64,000 nt of DNA from Saccharothrix luteola (GCF_020859565.1 NZ_JAJHUO010000021.1:62001-126000), one strand, 5' to 3'; positions 26,241 through 36,507 are shown, counted from the stretch's first letter. Notes: generated by a model from the letters alone, not told the origin. Numbers and translations are program-made.

Positions 26241-26357
26241 CGCCACTGCTTCCTGCCCCGAAAGCGCGACTCCCCGAACAAATGCCCGAACGGGTGATCC
26301 GTCAAACCCCCGGTTCTGTCGGTCCCCCTCCGCACAATGGCCACACAGCGCAACCCG

Positions 26358-26386
26358 TTGACCCGCCACTGTGACGTGGGTAACTT
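26358..26386 (+). promoter_or_regulatory. Promoter of the peptidoglycan-recycling operon
   Basis: TTGACC (26358-26363), 17 bases, TAACTT (26381-26386). Nearly the same as the murR promoter (TTGACC-N17-TAAGTT). Confidence 0.7.
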
Positions 26387-26394
26387 CCCAAACG

Positions 26395-26419
26395 CACCAC
26401 TGAGTGGTGGAAAGTTCCC
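26395..26419 (+). promoter_or_regulatory. Operator-like repeats downstream of the nagZ promoter
   Basis: CACCAC-TGA-GTGGTG (26395-26409) sits at the predicted start of transcription, overlapping GGAA-AG-TTCC (26409-26418). AACTTCCCA in the -10 region is repeated as AAGTTCCCA at 26412, and a related AAGTTTCCCA lies in the murR promoter. These are candidates for binding by the cluster's RpiR-type regulator; the assignment is inference. Confidence 0.45.
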
Positions 26420-26434
26420 AGAGGGGAGGCCGCA

Positions 26435-28162
<1,728 letters not shown>

Positions 28163-28167
28163 GCGAC

Positions 28168-29415
28168 ATGGACCGCAGGCACTTCCTCGCCGCGGGCGCC
28201 GGCGCCCTCGCCGTCCCGGCCCTCAGCGCCTTCGACAGCGCTCCCGAGCACCCCGACCGGCCGCGGCTGGTCAAGACCGGCGCCGAGCAGCTGGCCGAGG
28301 ACGGCTGGCGGCGGTTCGCGGGCCACAAGGTCGGCGTGGTCACCAACCCGACCGGCGTGCTGCGCGACCACACCCACATCGTCGACTCGATGGTGGCCGC
28401 CGGGCTCCGGCCGCACGCCGCGTTCGGTCCCGAGCACGGCTTCCGCGGCACGGCGCAGGCAGGCGGCTCGGAGGGGAACTACCTCGACCCGCGCACCGGC
28501 ATCCCGGTCTACGACACCTACGGCGCGAGCACGGCGAAGATCGCCGAGATGATCACCAAGGCGGGTGTCGACACGCTCGTGTTCGACATCGCCGACATCG
28601 GCGCGCGCTTCTACACCTACATCTGGACGATGTACGCGGTCATGCAGGCAGCCGCCGCGACCGGCGTGCGGTTCGTCGTGCTCGACCGCCCCAACCCGGT
28701 CGGCGGCACGGCCCGCGGCCCGCAGCTCGACCCGGCCTACGCCACGTTCGTGGGCCGCAAGCCGATCGCCCAGCAGCACGGCATGACGATCGGCGAGCTG
28801 GCGCGGTTGTTCGACGGCGAGTTCCTGCCCACCGACGGCGGCCGGGTGAGCAGCCTCGAAGTGGTCGACGTGAAGGGCTGGAAGCGGGACGACCTGCACT
28901 CCGGCATCCCGTGGGTCCCGCCGAGCCCGAACGTCCCCACGCACGACACCGCGCTGGTCTACCCCGGCACGTGCCTGTTCGAGGGGCTCGTGTTCTCCGA
29001 GGGCCGCGGCACCACCCGCCCGTTCGAGACGATCGGCGCGCCGGGCCTGGACTGGCGGTGGGCCGAGGACCTGAACGCGCTGGGGCTGCCCGGCGTCCGG
29101 TTCCGCGAGACCTACTTCACGCCCACGTTCAACAAGCACGCCAACAAGCTGTGCGGCGGTGTCGTCCTGCACCTCACCGACCCGCACCGCTTCGACGCGC
29201 CGCGCACGGCCGTCGCCATGATCGTCGCCGCGAAGGCCCGCTACCCCGAGGTCTTCGCGTGGCGCCCGGATCTCTACATCGACAAGCTCAGCGGCTCCGA
29301 CCGGCTGCGCCGCATGGTCGACGCGGGCGCGGGCACCGACGAGGTGGTCGGGGCCTGGGCCGACGAGCTGGCCGCGTTCGACCGCACCCGCCGGCCGTAC
29401 CTGAGCTACCGGTAG
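28168..29415 (+). CDS. namZ: DUF1343 exo-beta-N-acetylmuramidase (NamZ type), Tat-exported
   Basis: 415 residues. MDRRHFLAAGAGALAVPALS is a twin-arginine signal. The body carries DUF1343 hallmarks: GVVTNPTGVLRDHTHIVD, FGPEHGFRGTAQAG, VFDIADIGARFYTYIWTM, LDRPNPVGG, and ILH/WVPPSPNVPTHDTALVYPG. Family knowledge: Bacillus NamZ cleaves terminal MurNAc, working after NagZ and AmiE. The stop of nagZ overlaps a possible GTG at 28159; the ATG at 28168 places the Tat motif at the N-terminus and is preferred. Twelve bases separate it from the next gene. Confidence 0.88.
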   Translation: MDRRHFLAAGAGALAVPALSAFDSAPEHPDRPRLVKTGAEQLAEDGWRRFAGHKVGVVTNPTGVLRDHTHIVDSMVAAGLRPHAAFGPEHGFRGTAQAGGSEGNYLDPRTGIPVYDTYGASTAKIAEMITKAGVDTLVFDIADIGARFYTYIWTMYAVMQAAAATGVRFVVLDRPNPVGGTARGPQLDPAYATFVGRKPIAQQHGMTIGELARLFDGEFLPTDGGRVSSLEVVDVKGWKRDDLHSGIPWVPPSPNVPTHDTALVYPGTCLFEGLVFSEGRGTTRPFETIGAPGLDWRWAEDLNALGLPGVRFRETYFTPTFNKHANKLCGGVVLHLTDPHRFDAPRTAVAMIVAAKARYPEVFAWRPDLYIDKLSGSDRLRRMVDAGAGTDEVVGAWADELAAFDRTRRPYLSYR

Positions 29416-29427
29416 AGGGAGACAGCG

Positions 29428-31080
29428 ATGCGCATCCCCGCCCTGCTGATCGCGACCACCATGGCCGTGTCCGTCACGCTGCCGGCGCACGCCGAAGGCC
29501 GTGAGGCCCGCTTCGACCAGCCTCACGACGGCTGGTCGAGCAGCGTGCTGCGAACGGGTACCCCGCACCACGTGGGACTCGACCCGGCGCCCCTGGCCGC
29601 CGCACTGGCGCAGATAGAGCGGTACACCGTGCCGGACGCCACCGGCCACCCGCTGTTCGCGGGCGCCGTCACGCTGTTCGCGCACGAGGGCGTCGTGGTC
29701 ACCCACGAGCCGACGGGCTGGGCGGTGCGCTACGCCGACGCCGCCGGCACCGAGCTGCCCGAGGCGCAACGCGTGCCGATGACCCAGGACACGATCTTCG
29801 ACCTGGCGTCGATCTCCAAGCTGTTCACCTCGATCGTGGTGATGCGGCAGCACGAGCTCGGCAAGTTCGGCCTGGACGACCCGGTGGCCCGCCACCTGCC
29901 GGAGTTCGGCGTCAACGGCAAGGAGTCCATCACCGTCCGGCAGCTGCTGACCCACACCTCGGGCCTGGTGGCGTGGCTGCCGCTGTGGTCGCAGTACCCG
30001 GACGTCCCGTCCCGGCTCAAGGCCGTGATGGACACGACGCCCCGCAGCACGCCCGGCACCACCTACCTGTACTCGGACCTGAACCTGATCACGCTCGGCG
30101 TGCTGGCCGAGAAGTGGTCGGGCAAGAAGCTCGACCAGCTCGTCCACGACGACATCACGCGCCCGTTGGGCCTGGTGGACACCGGCTACAACCCGCCGGC
30201 GGCCAAGCTGGACCGGATCGCGGCCACCGAGTACCAGGCGGGCCGGGGCATCATCCGCGGCAGCGTGCACGACGAGAACGCCTGGTCGCTCGGCGGCGTC
30301 GCGGGCCACGCGGGCATGTTCTCCACCGCCCGCGAACTGGCCGTGCTCGGCCAGGCGATCCTCAACGGCGGCGCGCACGCGGGTGGCCGGATCCTGCGCG
30401 AGGACACCGTCGAGCTGATGCTCACCGACTTCAACCAGGGCTTCCCCGGCAACGCGCACGGCCTCGGCTTCGAGCTGGACCAGCGCTGGTACATGGGCGC
30501 GCTGACGTCGCCGAGGGCCGCCGGGCACACCGGCTACACGGGCACCACGCTGGTGCTGGACCCGTTGTCGCGGTCGATCGCGATCCTGCTGACCAACCGC
30601 GTGCACCCGAGCCGGAACTGGGGCTCGATCAACCCGGCCCGGCGCGTGGCGGCCAACGGCCTGGCACAGGCCCTGGCGGTGCGCCCGCGGCACGGCACGG
30701 CGTGGACGCCGGAGACGGCCGGCGGCACGTTGACCACGCGTGACCTCCCGCGGCGCGCCGAGCGGCAGAAGCTGTCGTTCTGGGCGTTCGTCGACCTCGA
30801 CCCGGGCGACCAGGTCGTGGTGGAGGCGAGTGACGACGGGTCCGCCTGGCGCGAGGTCCGGGTGCTGGCCGGCTACGGGCAGCGGCGTTGGCAGAAGGTC
30901 GAGGTCGACACGGAGGCGGCGACGAAGTTCCGCTGGCGGTACGTGCGCGGCACGGGCTACGGCGGGCGCGGCGTGTACGTGGACGCCGTCCGCGTCACCG
31001 ACGCGCGGGGCGTGGCGCTGGACGCGGAGCGCGAACCAGCGGCTATGCGACTCGAAGGGTGGCGGACCGCGGACCGTTAG
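29428..31080 (+). CDS. Secreted AmiE-like serine hydrolase (class C beta-lactamase fold) with C-terminal jelly-roll
   Basis: 550 residues, signal peptide ending PAHAEG. Catalytic motifs of the penicillin-recognising serine hydrolases: S-x-x-K as SISK, Y-x-N-like YSDLN, and HTG in GHTGYTGTT. The C-terminal about 140 residues (LSFWAFVDLDPGDQVVVEASDDG...VYVDAVRVTD) form a beta-sandwich resembling carbohydrate-binding domains. In Bacillus the equivalent gene, amiE, lies with nagZ and namZ and removes peptides from MurNAc, so an amidase role is the best guess; an esterase or DD-peptidase is possible. Purine-rich AGAGGGAGA precedes the ATG. Confidence 0.8.
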   Translation: MRIPALLIATTMAVSVTLPAHAEGREARFDQPHDGWSSSVLRTGTPHHVGLDPAPLAAALAQIERYTVPDATGHPLFAGAVTLFAHEGVVVTHEPTGWAVRYADAAGTELPEAQRVPMTQDTIFDLASISKLFTSIVVMRQHELGKFGLDDPVARHLPEFGVNGKESITVRQLLTHTSGLVAWLPLWSQYPDVPSRLKAVMDTTPRSTPGTTYLYSDLNLITLGVLAEKWSGKKLDQLVHDDITRPLGLVDTGYNPPAAKLDRIAATEYQAGRGIIRGSVHDENAWSLGGVAGHAGMFSTARELAVLGQAILNGGAHAGGRILREDTVELMLTDFNQGFPGNAHGLGFELDQRWYMGALTSPRAAGHTGYTGTTLVLDPLSRSIAILLTNRVHPSRNWGSINPARRVAANGLAQALAVRPRHGTAWTPETAGGTLTTRDLPRRAERQKLSFWAFVDLDPGDQVVVEASDDGSAWREVRVLAGYGQRRWQKVEVDTEAATKFRWRYVRGTGYGGRGVYVDAVRVTDARGVALDAEREPAAMRLEGWRTADR

Positions 31081-31154
31081 TGACATTCGGTCCGCCCGGT
31101 CCCGCCAAGCGGTGAGATTGGGTCACGGTTGGGGTGAGTTACCCCCACCCCGCG

Positions 31155-31183
31155 TTGACCGTGCGTTGAGCGGTTAGTAAGTT
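31155..31183 (+). promoter_or_regulatory. Promoter of murR-murQ, leaderless
   Basis: TTGACC (31155-31160), 17 bases, TAAGTT (31178-31183); the expected start of RNA coincides with the GTG of murR at 31190. GGGGT-GAGTT-ACCCC (31131-31145) lies just upstream and may be an operator. Confidence 0.75.
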
Positions 31184-31189
31184 TCCCAC

Positions 31190-32107
31190 GTGTCCACCGA
31201 AAGTACCGCCGACTCCAGTCCTCTGGTCAAGATCCGTTCACTCCTGCCCGGCCTGGCCCGGGCCGAGCAACGGGTCGCCAAGGTCGTGCTGGACAACCCG
31301 GCGACCGTCGCACACCGCAGCATCACCGAGGTCGCCGAGGCCGCGGGCACCAGCGAGACAACGGTGACCCGGTTCTGCAAGGCCATCGGCGTCGGCGGGT
31401 ACCCGGAGCTGCGCATAGCGCTGGCCGCCGACACGGCCCGCACGTCCATGCGCCCCGACCGCGACCTCGGCGGCGACATCGGCCCCGGCGACGACCTGCG
31501 CCAGGTCGTCGGCAAGGTGGCGTTCGCGGACGCGCGCGCGGTCGAGGAGACCGCCGAGCAGCTGAACGTGGAGACGCTCGAAGCGGTGGTCGAGGCGGTC
31601 GCGGGCGCGGGCCGGGTGGACGTCTACGGGTTCGGTGCGAGCGCGTTCGTCGCGTTCGACCTCCAGCAGAAGCTGCACCGCATAGGGCGCACCTGCTTCG
31701 CCTGGAACGACACGCACATCGCGCTCACGTCGGCCGCCGTGCTCACCGAGGCGGACGTCGCGGTCGGGATATCGCACACCGGCTCCACGTCCGAGACCGT
31801 CGAGGCGCTGCGGGTGGCCAAGGAGCACGGCGCGACCACGGTGGCGCTGACGAACTTCCCGCGCTCGCCGATCAGCGAGGTCGCCGACCACGTGCTGACC
31901 ACGGCGGCGCGCGAGACCACGTTCCGCTCGGGCGCGATGGCCAGCCGGATCGCCCAGCTCACCGTGATCGACTGCCTGTTCATCGGTGTCGCCCAACGGC
32001 ACGTGGACAGCGCGAAGTCGGCGCTCGAGGCGACGTACGACGCGGTGTCGGGGCACCGCCTCGGCGCCCGGCCGGACGGCAGGCGACGTCGGGAGTCCGG
32101 TAAATGA
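31190..32107 (+). CDS. murR: MurR/RpiR-family transcriptional regulator
   Basis: 305 residues. The N-terminal RpiR helix-turn-helix (RVAKVVLDNPATVAHRSITE, then AEAAGTSETTVTRFCKAIG) is followed by a SIS sugar-phosphate domain (VDVYGFGASAFVAFDLQQKL; AVGISHTGSTSETVEALRVAK). Family knowledge: MurR repressors respond to MurNAc-6-phosphate, the substrate of MurQ. Coupling to murQ by ATGA overlap and the neighbouring nagZ-namZ genes make that ligand likely. Probably controls both promoters of the cluster. Confidence 0.88.
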   Translation: MSTESTADSSPLVKIRSLLPGLARAEQRVAKVVLDNPATVAHRSITEVAEAAGTSETTVTRFCKAIGVGGYPELRIALAADTARTSMRPDRDLGGDIGPGDDLRQVVGKVAFADARAVEETAEQLNVETLEAVVEAVAGAGRVDVYGFGASAFVAFDLQQKLHRIGRTCFAWNDTHIALTSAAVLTEADVAVGISHTGSTSETVEALRVAKEHGATTVALTNFPRSPISEVADHVLTTAARETTFRSGAMASRIAQLTVIDCLFIGVAQRHVDSAKSALEATYDAVSGHRLGARPDGRRRRESGK

Positions 32108-33039
32108 CCCCGCCCCCGGACGGTGTCGCGGTCCGCGTGGACTCACCCACCGAGGCCAGGAACCCGCGGACGCAGGACATCGACCGGCTCTCCACGCTGG
32201 ACGTGCTCCGCCTGATCAACGCCGAGGACCACCTGGTCCCACCCGCGGTGGCCGCCGTGCTGCCCGAGCTGGCGCGGGCGGCGGACCTCGCCGTCGGCGC
32301 CCTGCGCGGCGGTGGCCGCGTGCACTACGTCGGCGCGGGCACCTCGGGCCGGCTGGCCACGCTGGACGCCGCCGAGCTCGTGCCGACGTTCAACGCGCCG
32401 CCGGACTGGTTCGTCGCCCACCACGCCGGAGGCCGGGACGCCCTGGTCAACGCCGTGGAGGACGTCGAGGACCAGGGGTCCGACGGCGCCGCCGAGATCC
32501 GCAAGCACGCGGCGGCGGGCGACCTGGTCGTCGGCGTCACGGCGTCCGGCCGCACGCCGTTCGTCATGGCGGCGCTGGAGGAGGCGCGCACGCTCGGTGC
32601 GCACACCGTGCTGGTGTCCAACAACCCGACCGCGCCCGCGCCGGTCGACGTGGACGTGCTGATCGCGGTCGACACCGGACCGGAGGCGATCGCGGGGTCC
32701 ACCCGGATGAAGGCGGGCACGTCGCAGAAGCTGGTGCTGACGTCGTTCTCGACCGCCGTGATGGTCCGGCTCGGCCGCACGTACTCGAACCTGATGGTGT
32801 CGATGCGCGCGACCAACGCCAAGCTGCGCGGTCGCACGGTCCGCATCCTGCGTGAGGCGACGGGCCTGGGCGAGCAGGAGTGCACGACGGCGTTGGCCGA
32901 CTCGGGCGGCGACCTGAAGGTCGCTTTGGTGCACCTGCTGTCCGGTGCGCCCGCGGCGCTGGCGGCCGAGGCGTTGGAACGCACCCAGGGGCACGTCCGC
33001 ATGGCGCTCAGCCAGCTAGCACCGGGCGCCACGGGATAG
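32104..33039 (+). CDS. murQ: N-acetylmuramic acid 6-phosphate etherase
   Basis: 311 residues. Diagnostic stretches: TEARNPRTQDIDRLSTLDVL, INAEDHLVPPAV, YVGAGTSGRLATLDAAELVPTF, GVTASGRTPFVMAAL, AIAGSTRMKAGTSQKLVL and MVSMRATNAKLRGR. It removes lactate from MurNAc-6P to give GlcNAc-6P in the cytoplasm. No MurNAc kinase (MurK, AnmK) or MurP-type PTS transporter gene lies in the window, so uptake and phosphorylation must be encoded elsewhere. The 3' end overlaps the end of the convergent Lrp gene by 32 bases. Confidence 0.95.
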   Translation: MTPPPDGVAVRVDSPTEARNPRTQDIDRLSTLDVLRLINAEDHLVPPAVAAVLPELARAADLAVGALRGGGRVHYVGAGTSGRLATLDAAELVPTFNAPPDWFVAHHAGGRDALVNAVEDVEDQGSDGAAEIRKHAAAGDLVVGVTASGRTPFVMAALEEARTLGAHTVLVSNNPTAPAPVDVDVLIAVDTGPEAIAGSTRMKAGTSQKLVLTSFSTAVMVRLGRTYSNLMVSMRATNAKLRGRTVRILREATGLGEQECTTALADSGGDLKVALVHLLSGAPAALAAEALERTQGHVRMALSQLAPGATG

Positions 33040-33457
33040 GCGTCGACAGCACCATCGCGCTGGACGTCTCGCCGTAGCCGCCCAGCCGCACCAGCAACCG
33101 CTCCAACTCGCTGATCGACGTGGTCACCACCTTCACCACCGAGCAGATGTCGCCGGTCAGCCGCACCACCTCCACCACCTCGGGGCAGTCGTCGAGCAGC
33201 TCCGGGTGCACCGTGATGCACCGGGGTCCGTAGCACTTCATCCGCACCAGTGCGACCACCGACCGTCCCACCGCCGTCGGGTCCACGGTCGCGCGGTACC
33301 CCGTGATGACGCCCGCGTTCTCCAGCCGCCGCACGCGTTGCGCGACCGTCGGCGGCGACACGTGCACGCGCCGTGCCAGTTCGTTGTACGACAGCCGCGC
33401 GTCCTCCTGCAGGGCCTCCAGCAGGGCCCAGTCGACGCCGTCCAGTTCAGTGCTCAC
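33008..33457 (-). CDS. Lrp/AsnC-family regulator, probable regulator of kynurenine genes
   Basis: 149 residues. Winged helix-turn-helix DWALLEALQEDARLSYNELA, VHVSPPTVAQRVRRLENAGVI, then a RAM ligand domain with VRLTGDICSVVKVVTTSI. It is divergent from kynA, 107 bases away, which is the arrangement of the KynR-type Lrp regulators that sense kynurenine; this link is inferred. TAGCTT seven bases upstream of the GTG at 33457 suggests a leaderless message; a GTG at 33463 would add two residues. Confidence 0.85.
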   Translation of the reverse strand: MSTELDGVDWALLEALQEDARLSYNELARRVHVSPPTVAQRVRRLENAGVITGYRATVDPTAVGRSVVALVRMKCYGPRCITVHPELLDDCPEVVEVVRLTGDICSVVKVVTTSISELERLLVRLGGYGETSSAMVLSTPIPWRPVLAG

Positions 33458-33476
33458 GACCACAAAGCTACTCGCG

Positions 33477-33493
33477 CGAACACCTTCCGTTCG
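33477..33493. promoter_or_regulatory. Inverted repeat in the lrp-kynA intergenic region
   Basis: CGAAC-N7-GTTCG lies just beyond the -10 box of the lrp gene and about 60-70 bases before kynA. Candidate operator for the Lrp-type regulator. Confidence 0.35.
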
Positions 33494-33564
33494 TAAGAAC
33501 TTTTCGCTCGATCAGTGTCCGTCACCCATTCAACTACCCCGAACACGCGGTCATGATGGAAGGC

Positions 33565-34380
33565 ATGACTTGCCCCGTCTCACCCAAACTCGACTTCGGC
33601 GGCACGACGCCCTACGAGGACTACGTGCACGCCTCCGTGCTGCACTCGCTGCAGCAGCAGTGGTCCAAGGACCCGCGTGAGATGTCGTTCCTGGTGATCA
33701 CGCAGGTCATGGAGCTGTACTTCGGCCTGCTGTGCTTCGAGTGGCGGCAGGCCAAGTCCGAACTGCGCGCCGACGACCTGCGTGCGGCGGTCCGCACGCT
33801 GCACCGCAGCGACCTGCACATGCAGGCGCTCAACGCGGCGTGGCGGCCGATCGCCCGGATGACGCCCGCCGAGTTCAACTCGTTCCGCGACGCCCTGGGC
33901 GAGGGCTCCGGCTTCCAGTCGGGCCGGTACCGCGAGGTGGAGTTCCTGCTCGGCGAGAAGTCGCGGTCGATGCTCGTGCCGCACCGGGCCGTGCCGCAGC
34001 AGCACGACGCGCTGGAACGGCTGCTGAACGAGCCGAGCCTGTACGACGACGTGCTCGCCGCCTTGAGCCGCCAGGGCCTGCCGATCCCGTCGGAGGTGCT
34101 GGAGCGTGACGTCAGCCGGCCTTACGAGCCGAACGCCGAGGTCGAGGCCGTGTGGGCGGACATCTACCGCGGCGGGTCGCGCGACCTGCTCGAACTGGGC
34201 GAGGCGTTGACCGACATCGCCGAGGAGTTCGCGCGCTGGCGGTACGACCACCTGCTGGCCACCCGCCGTTCGATGGGCGCGAAAACCGGGACCGGCGGCT
34301 CCGCGGGGGTTGCGTGGTTGGAGAAGCGCACGCAACGCTCCGTCTTCCCCGAACTGTGGACGGCCAGGAGCTACGTATGA
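33565..34380 (+). CDS. kynA: Tryptophan 2,3-dioxygenase
   Basis: 271 residues from the ATG at 33565. Haem dioxygenase signatures: LDFGGTTPYEDYVHASVLHSLQ split by the substrate-binding loop, EMSFLVITQVMELYF with the substrate helix, LHMQALNAAW with the region of the haem-proximal fold, SGFQSGRYREVEF, and GTGGSAGVAWLEK (the GTGG loop), with Arg/Trp near the C-terminus. It opens the indole ring of L-tryptophan to N-formylkynurenine. In-frame ATGs at 33553 and 33556 are alternative starts; none has a clear ribosome site. Coupled to kynU by an ATGA overlap. Confidence 0.93.
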   Translation: MTCPVSPKLDFGGTTPYEDYVHASVLHSLQQQWSKDPREMSFLVITQVMELYFGLLCFEWRQAKSELRADDLRAAVRTLHRSDLHMQALNAAWRPIARMTPAEFNSFRDALGEGSGFQSGRYREVEFLLGEKSRSMLVPHRAVPQQHDALERLLNEPSLYDDVLAALSRQGLPIPSEVLERDVSRPYEPNAEVEAVWADIYRGGSRDLLELGEALTDIAEEFARWRYDHLLATRRSMGAKTGTGGSAGVAWLEKRTQRSVFPELWTARSYV

Positions 34381-35498
34381 ACGACCGGTTGGCGCACATC
34401 CGCGACCTGTTCGACCTCGACGACGACGTGGTGTACCTGGACGGGAACTCCCTGGGCGCACCGCCGAAGGCCGTCGCCGAACGCGTGCGGCACGTCGTGC
34501 GCGAGCAGTGGGGCCGCCGGCTGATCCGCAGCTGGTCCGAGGGCTGGTGGGAGGCGCCGGAGCGGGTCGGCAACCGCGTCGGCCGGCTGATCGGGGCCAA
34601 GCCCGGGCAGGTCGTCGTGGCCGACTCGACCAGCGTGAACCTGTTCAAGGCGCTGATGGCGGCGGTGCGCAACACCGACCGCATGGAGATCGTGGTGGAC
34701 GCGGGGACGTTCCCGACCGACGGGTACATCGCCCGGTCGGTGGCGGAGCTGACCGGCTTGGCGTTGCGGCCGGCGCCGCCGGAGGAGCTGGACCTGCGGG
34801 ACACGACGGCGGTCGTGCTGCTGAACCACGTCGACTACCGCTCGGGTCGGCTGCTGGACATGGCGAAGCTGACCGAGCAGGCGCACGCGGTGGGCGCGAA
34901 GGTCGTGTGGGACCTGTGCCACAGCGCGGGCGTGCTGCCGATCGAGCTGGACGCGCTGAACGTCGACCTGGCCGTGGGCTGCACGTACAAGTTCCTCAAC
35001 GGCGGGCCGGGCTCGCCCGCGTTCCTCTACGTGCCGAAGCACGCCCAGGCGACGTTCGAGCAGCCGTTGACGGGGTGGACGGGCCACGAGGTGCCGTTCG
35101 CGATGTCGCCGGAGTACACGCCGGACCCGGGCGTCTCCCGGGCGCGCGTGGGCACGCCGGACATCATCTCGATGCTCGCCCTGGACGCCGCGCTGGACGT
35201 CTGGGACCAGGTGGACCTGCGTGACGTCCGCGCCAAGGGCCTGGCCCTGACCGCGCACTTCCGGTCGCTGGTCGAGGACCTGCCGGGCGTCGAGGTGATC
35301 ACCCCGGCCGACGACTGGCGCGGCCACCAGATCACCCTGCGCCACCCCGAGGCCGAGCGGATCATGGGCGAGCTGATCGAGCGCAACGTCATCGGCGACC
35401 ACCGCCCACCGGACCTGCTGCGCTTCGGCTTCGCCCCGCTCTACAACACCTTCACCGACGCCGACCGCGCCGCCGCCACCCTGAAAGAACTCCTCTAA
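34377..35498 (+). CDS. kynU: Kynureninase
   Basis: 373 residues, PLP-dependent fold type I. VVYLDGNSLGAPPKAV at the N-terminus, ADSTSVNLFKAL for phosphate binding, NHVDYRSGRLLDM, the PLP aspartate in VVWDLCHSAGVLPIEL, and the Schiff-base lysine in CTYKFLNGGPGSPAF. It cleaves kynurenine to anthranilate and alanine. With kynA it gives tryptophan to anthranilate except for the formamidase step (kynB), which is not encoded here. Anthranilate may feed catabolism or secondary metabolism. Confidence 0.95.
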   Translation: MNDRLAHIRDLFDLDDDVVYLDGNSLGAPPKAVAERVRHVVREQWGRRLIRSWSEGWWEAPERVGNRVGRLIGAKPGQVVVADSTSVNLFKALMAAVRNTDRMEIVVDAGTFPTDGYIARSVAELTGLALRPAPPEELDLRDTTAVVLLNHVDYRSGRLLDMAKLTEQAHAVGAKVVWDLCHSAGVLPIELDALNVDLAVGCTYKFLNGGPGSPAFLYVPKHAQATFEQPLTGWTGHEVPFAMSPEYTPDPGVSRARVGTPDIISMLALDAALDVWDQVDLRDVRAKGLALTAHFRSLVEDLPGVEVITPADDWRGHQITLRHPEAERIMGELIERNVIGDHRPPDLLRFGFAPLYNTFTDADRAAATLKELL

Positions 35499-35499
35499 C

Positions 35500-35692
35500 C
35501 CCGCGAGTCGAACCTTCAGCGCCCGCGTGTCGAACCTTCAGGACCCGCGTGTCCTACGTTCAGGTACCGCGAGTTCAACGCTCAGAACAACCGGCCGGGT
35601 CCTGAACGTAGAACTCGGGGGTCCTGAGCGTTCGACACGCAGGGCCTGAGCGTTCGACACGCGGGCGCTGGGGGTTCGACACGCGCGGGGTC
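35500..35692. repeat. Inverted array of eight ~22-bp repeats between convergent genes
   Basis: Four units close to CCGCGTGTCGAACCTTCAGG run rightward (35500-35587) and four complementary units run leftward (35601-35692) around a central ACCGGCCGGGT. The unit core is G(T/A)GT-CGAAC-N-TTCAGG with variants CCTAC/TCTAC/TCAAC. It fills the whole gap between the stops of kynU and the Fic-like gene, so it may fold into a very large stem and stop transcription from both sides. Confidence 0.85.
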
Positions 35693-36416
35693 AGGTGGAG
35701 GCGGCGTCGGCGATGCTGCGGGCTTCGCGGGAGCCGGCGGTCAGGGCTTCGCAGTAGAAGAGCAGCCAGCGGGTGATGCCCTCGGGGTCGCCGGTGGAGA
35801 AGCCGTGCAGGGCGGAGGCGTAGTCGTTCTGGCGGCGCAGGCAGAAGACCTCCGGCACGCCCAGCGACTTCGGGTCCAGGCCGGTGGCGATGGACGCCAG
35901 CCGGGACGCCGCACGCGCCACCACGCCGTTGGCCGTGTCGAACGGCGCCAGCGACATCAGCTCGCCGTGCACCACGGCCACCAGCAGCGGTCCCGGGGCG
36001 GACGTGCCGCCGGTGACCAGCTGCGACAGCACGCCGAGGCGCTCCGACACGCCCGCAGCGGAACGGGGACGGCCCAGCTCACCGCCCAGGTCCGCACCCG
36101 CCAGCACGTGCAACCGCGCCAACGCCTGCAACGGCGCCCGCTGCCACGTCGGGAACACCACGCCCAACGACTCGGCCACCCGCAACGCCCCCGCCAGCAC
36201 GGGATCCGACACGGTCCCGTCCGACGGGATGGCGGTCGGCCCGCCGTCCAACGCCGCCGACGCACGGGCGGCGCGCACGGACGCCTCGGCCGCGGTGGTC
36301 GCCCACCCACGCAGGTTCACCCGGTGCCGGTGCACCTGGAACACGGCGTCACGAGCACCGGCGACGGCGTCGGCCACACCGGGCAGGTCCAGCAGCGGGG
36401 CAAGCGGATCGGTCAC
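35691..36416 (-). CDS. Fic-fold-like protein (Rv3662c type) with degenerate active-site motif
   Basis: 241 residues from the GTG at 36416 (TAGTGT eight bases upstream, leaderless). ASVRAARASAALDGG recalls the N-terminal recognition helix of Fic/DOC proteins, and LAPFDTANGVVAR lines up with the Fic motif HPFxxGNGRxxR, but His is replaced by Ala and the GNGR arginine by Val. Position matches Rv3662c, after the HAD gene and before acs. If Fic-derived, AMP transfer is unlikely with these changes. Family assignment rests on motif resemblance only. Confidence 0.6.
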   Translation of the reverse strand: MTDPLAPLLDLPGVADAVAGARDAVFQVHRHRVNLRGWATTAAEASVRAARASAALDGGPTAIPSDGTVSDPVLAGALRVAESLGVVFPTWQRAPLQALARLHVLAGADLGGELGRPRSAAGVSERLGVLSQLVTGGTSAPGPLLVAVVHGELMSLAPFDTANGVVARAASRLASIATGLDPKSLGVPEVFCLRRQNDYASALHGFSTGDPEGITRWLLFYCEALTAGSREARSIADAAST

Positions 36417-36507
36417 GCCGCAGCACACTACCCGCCGGTAAGTGGCCATCTGAAACGGACCGAAAATGGATCTGCAAAGTAGCCACTGACCGATTTATCG
36501 TCGAAGC

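Noticed and set aside
35500..35692. CRISPR-like array
   Set aside because: Units are 22 bp, degenerate, on both strands and joined directly without unique spacers; no cas genes are near.
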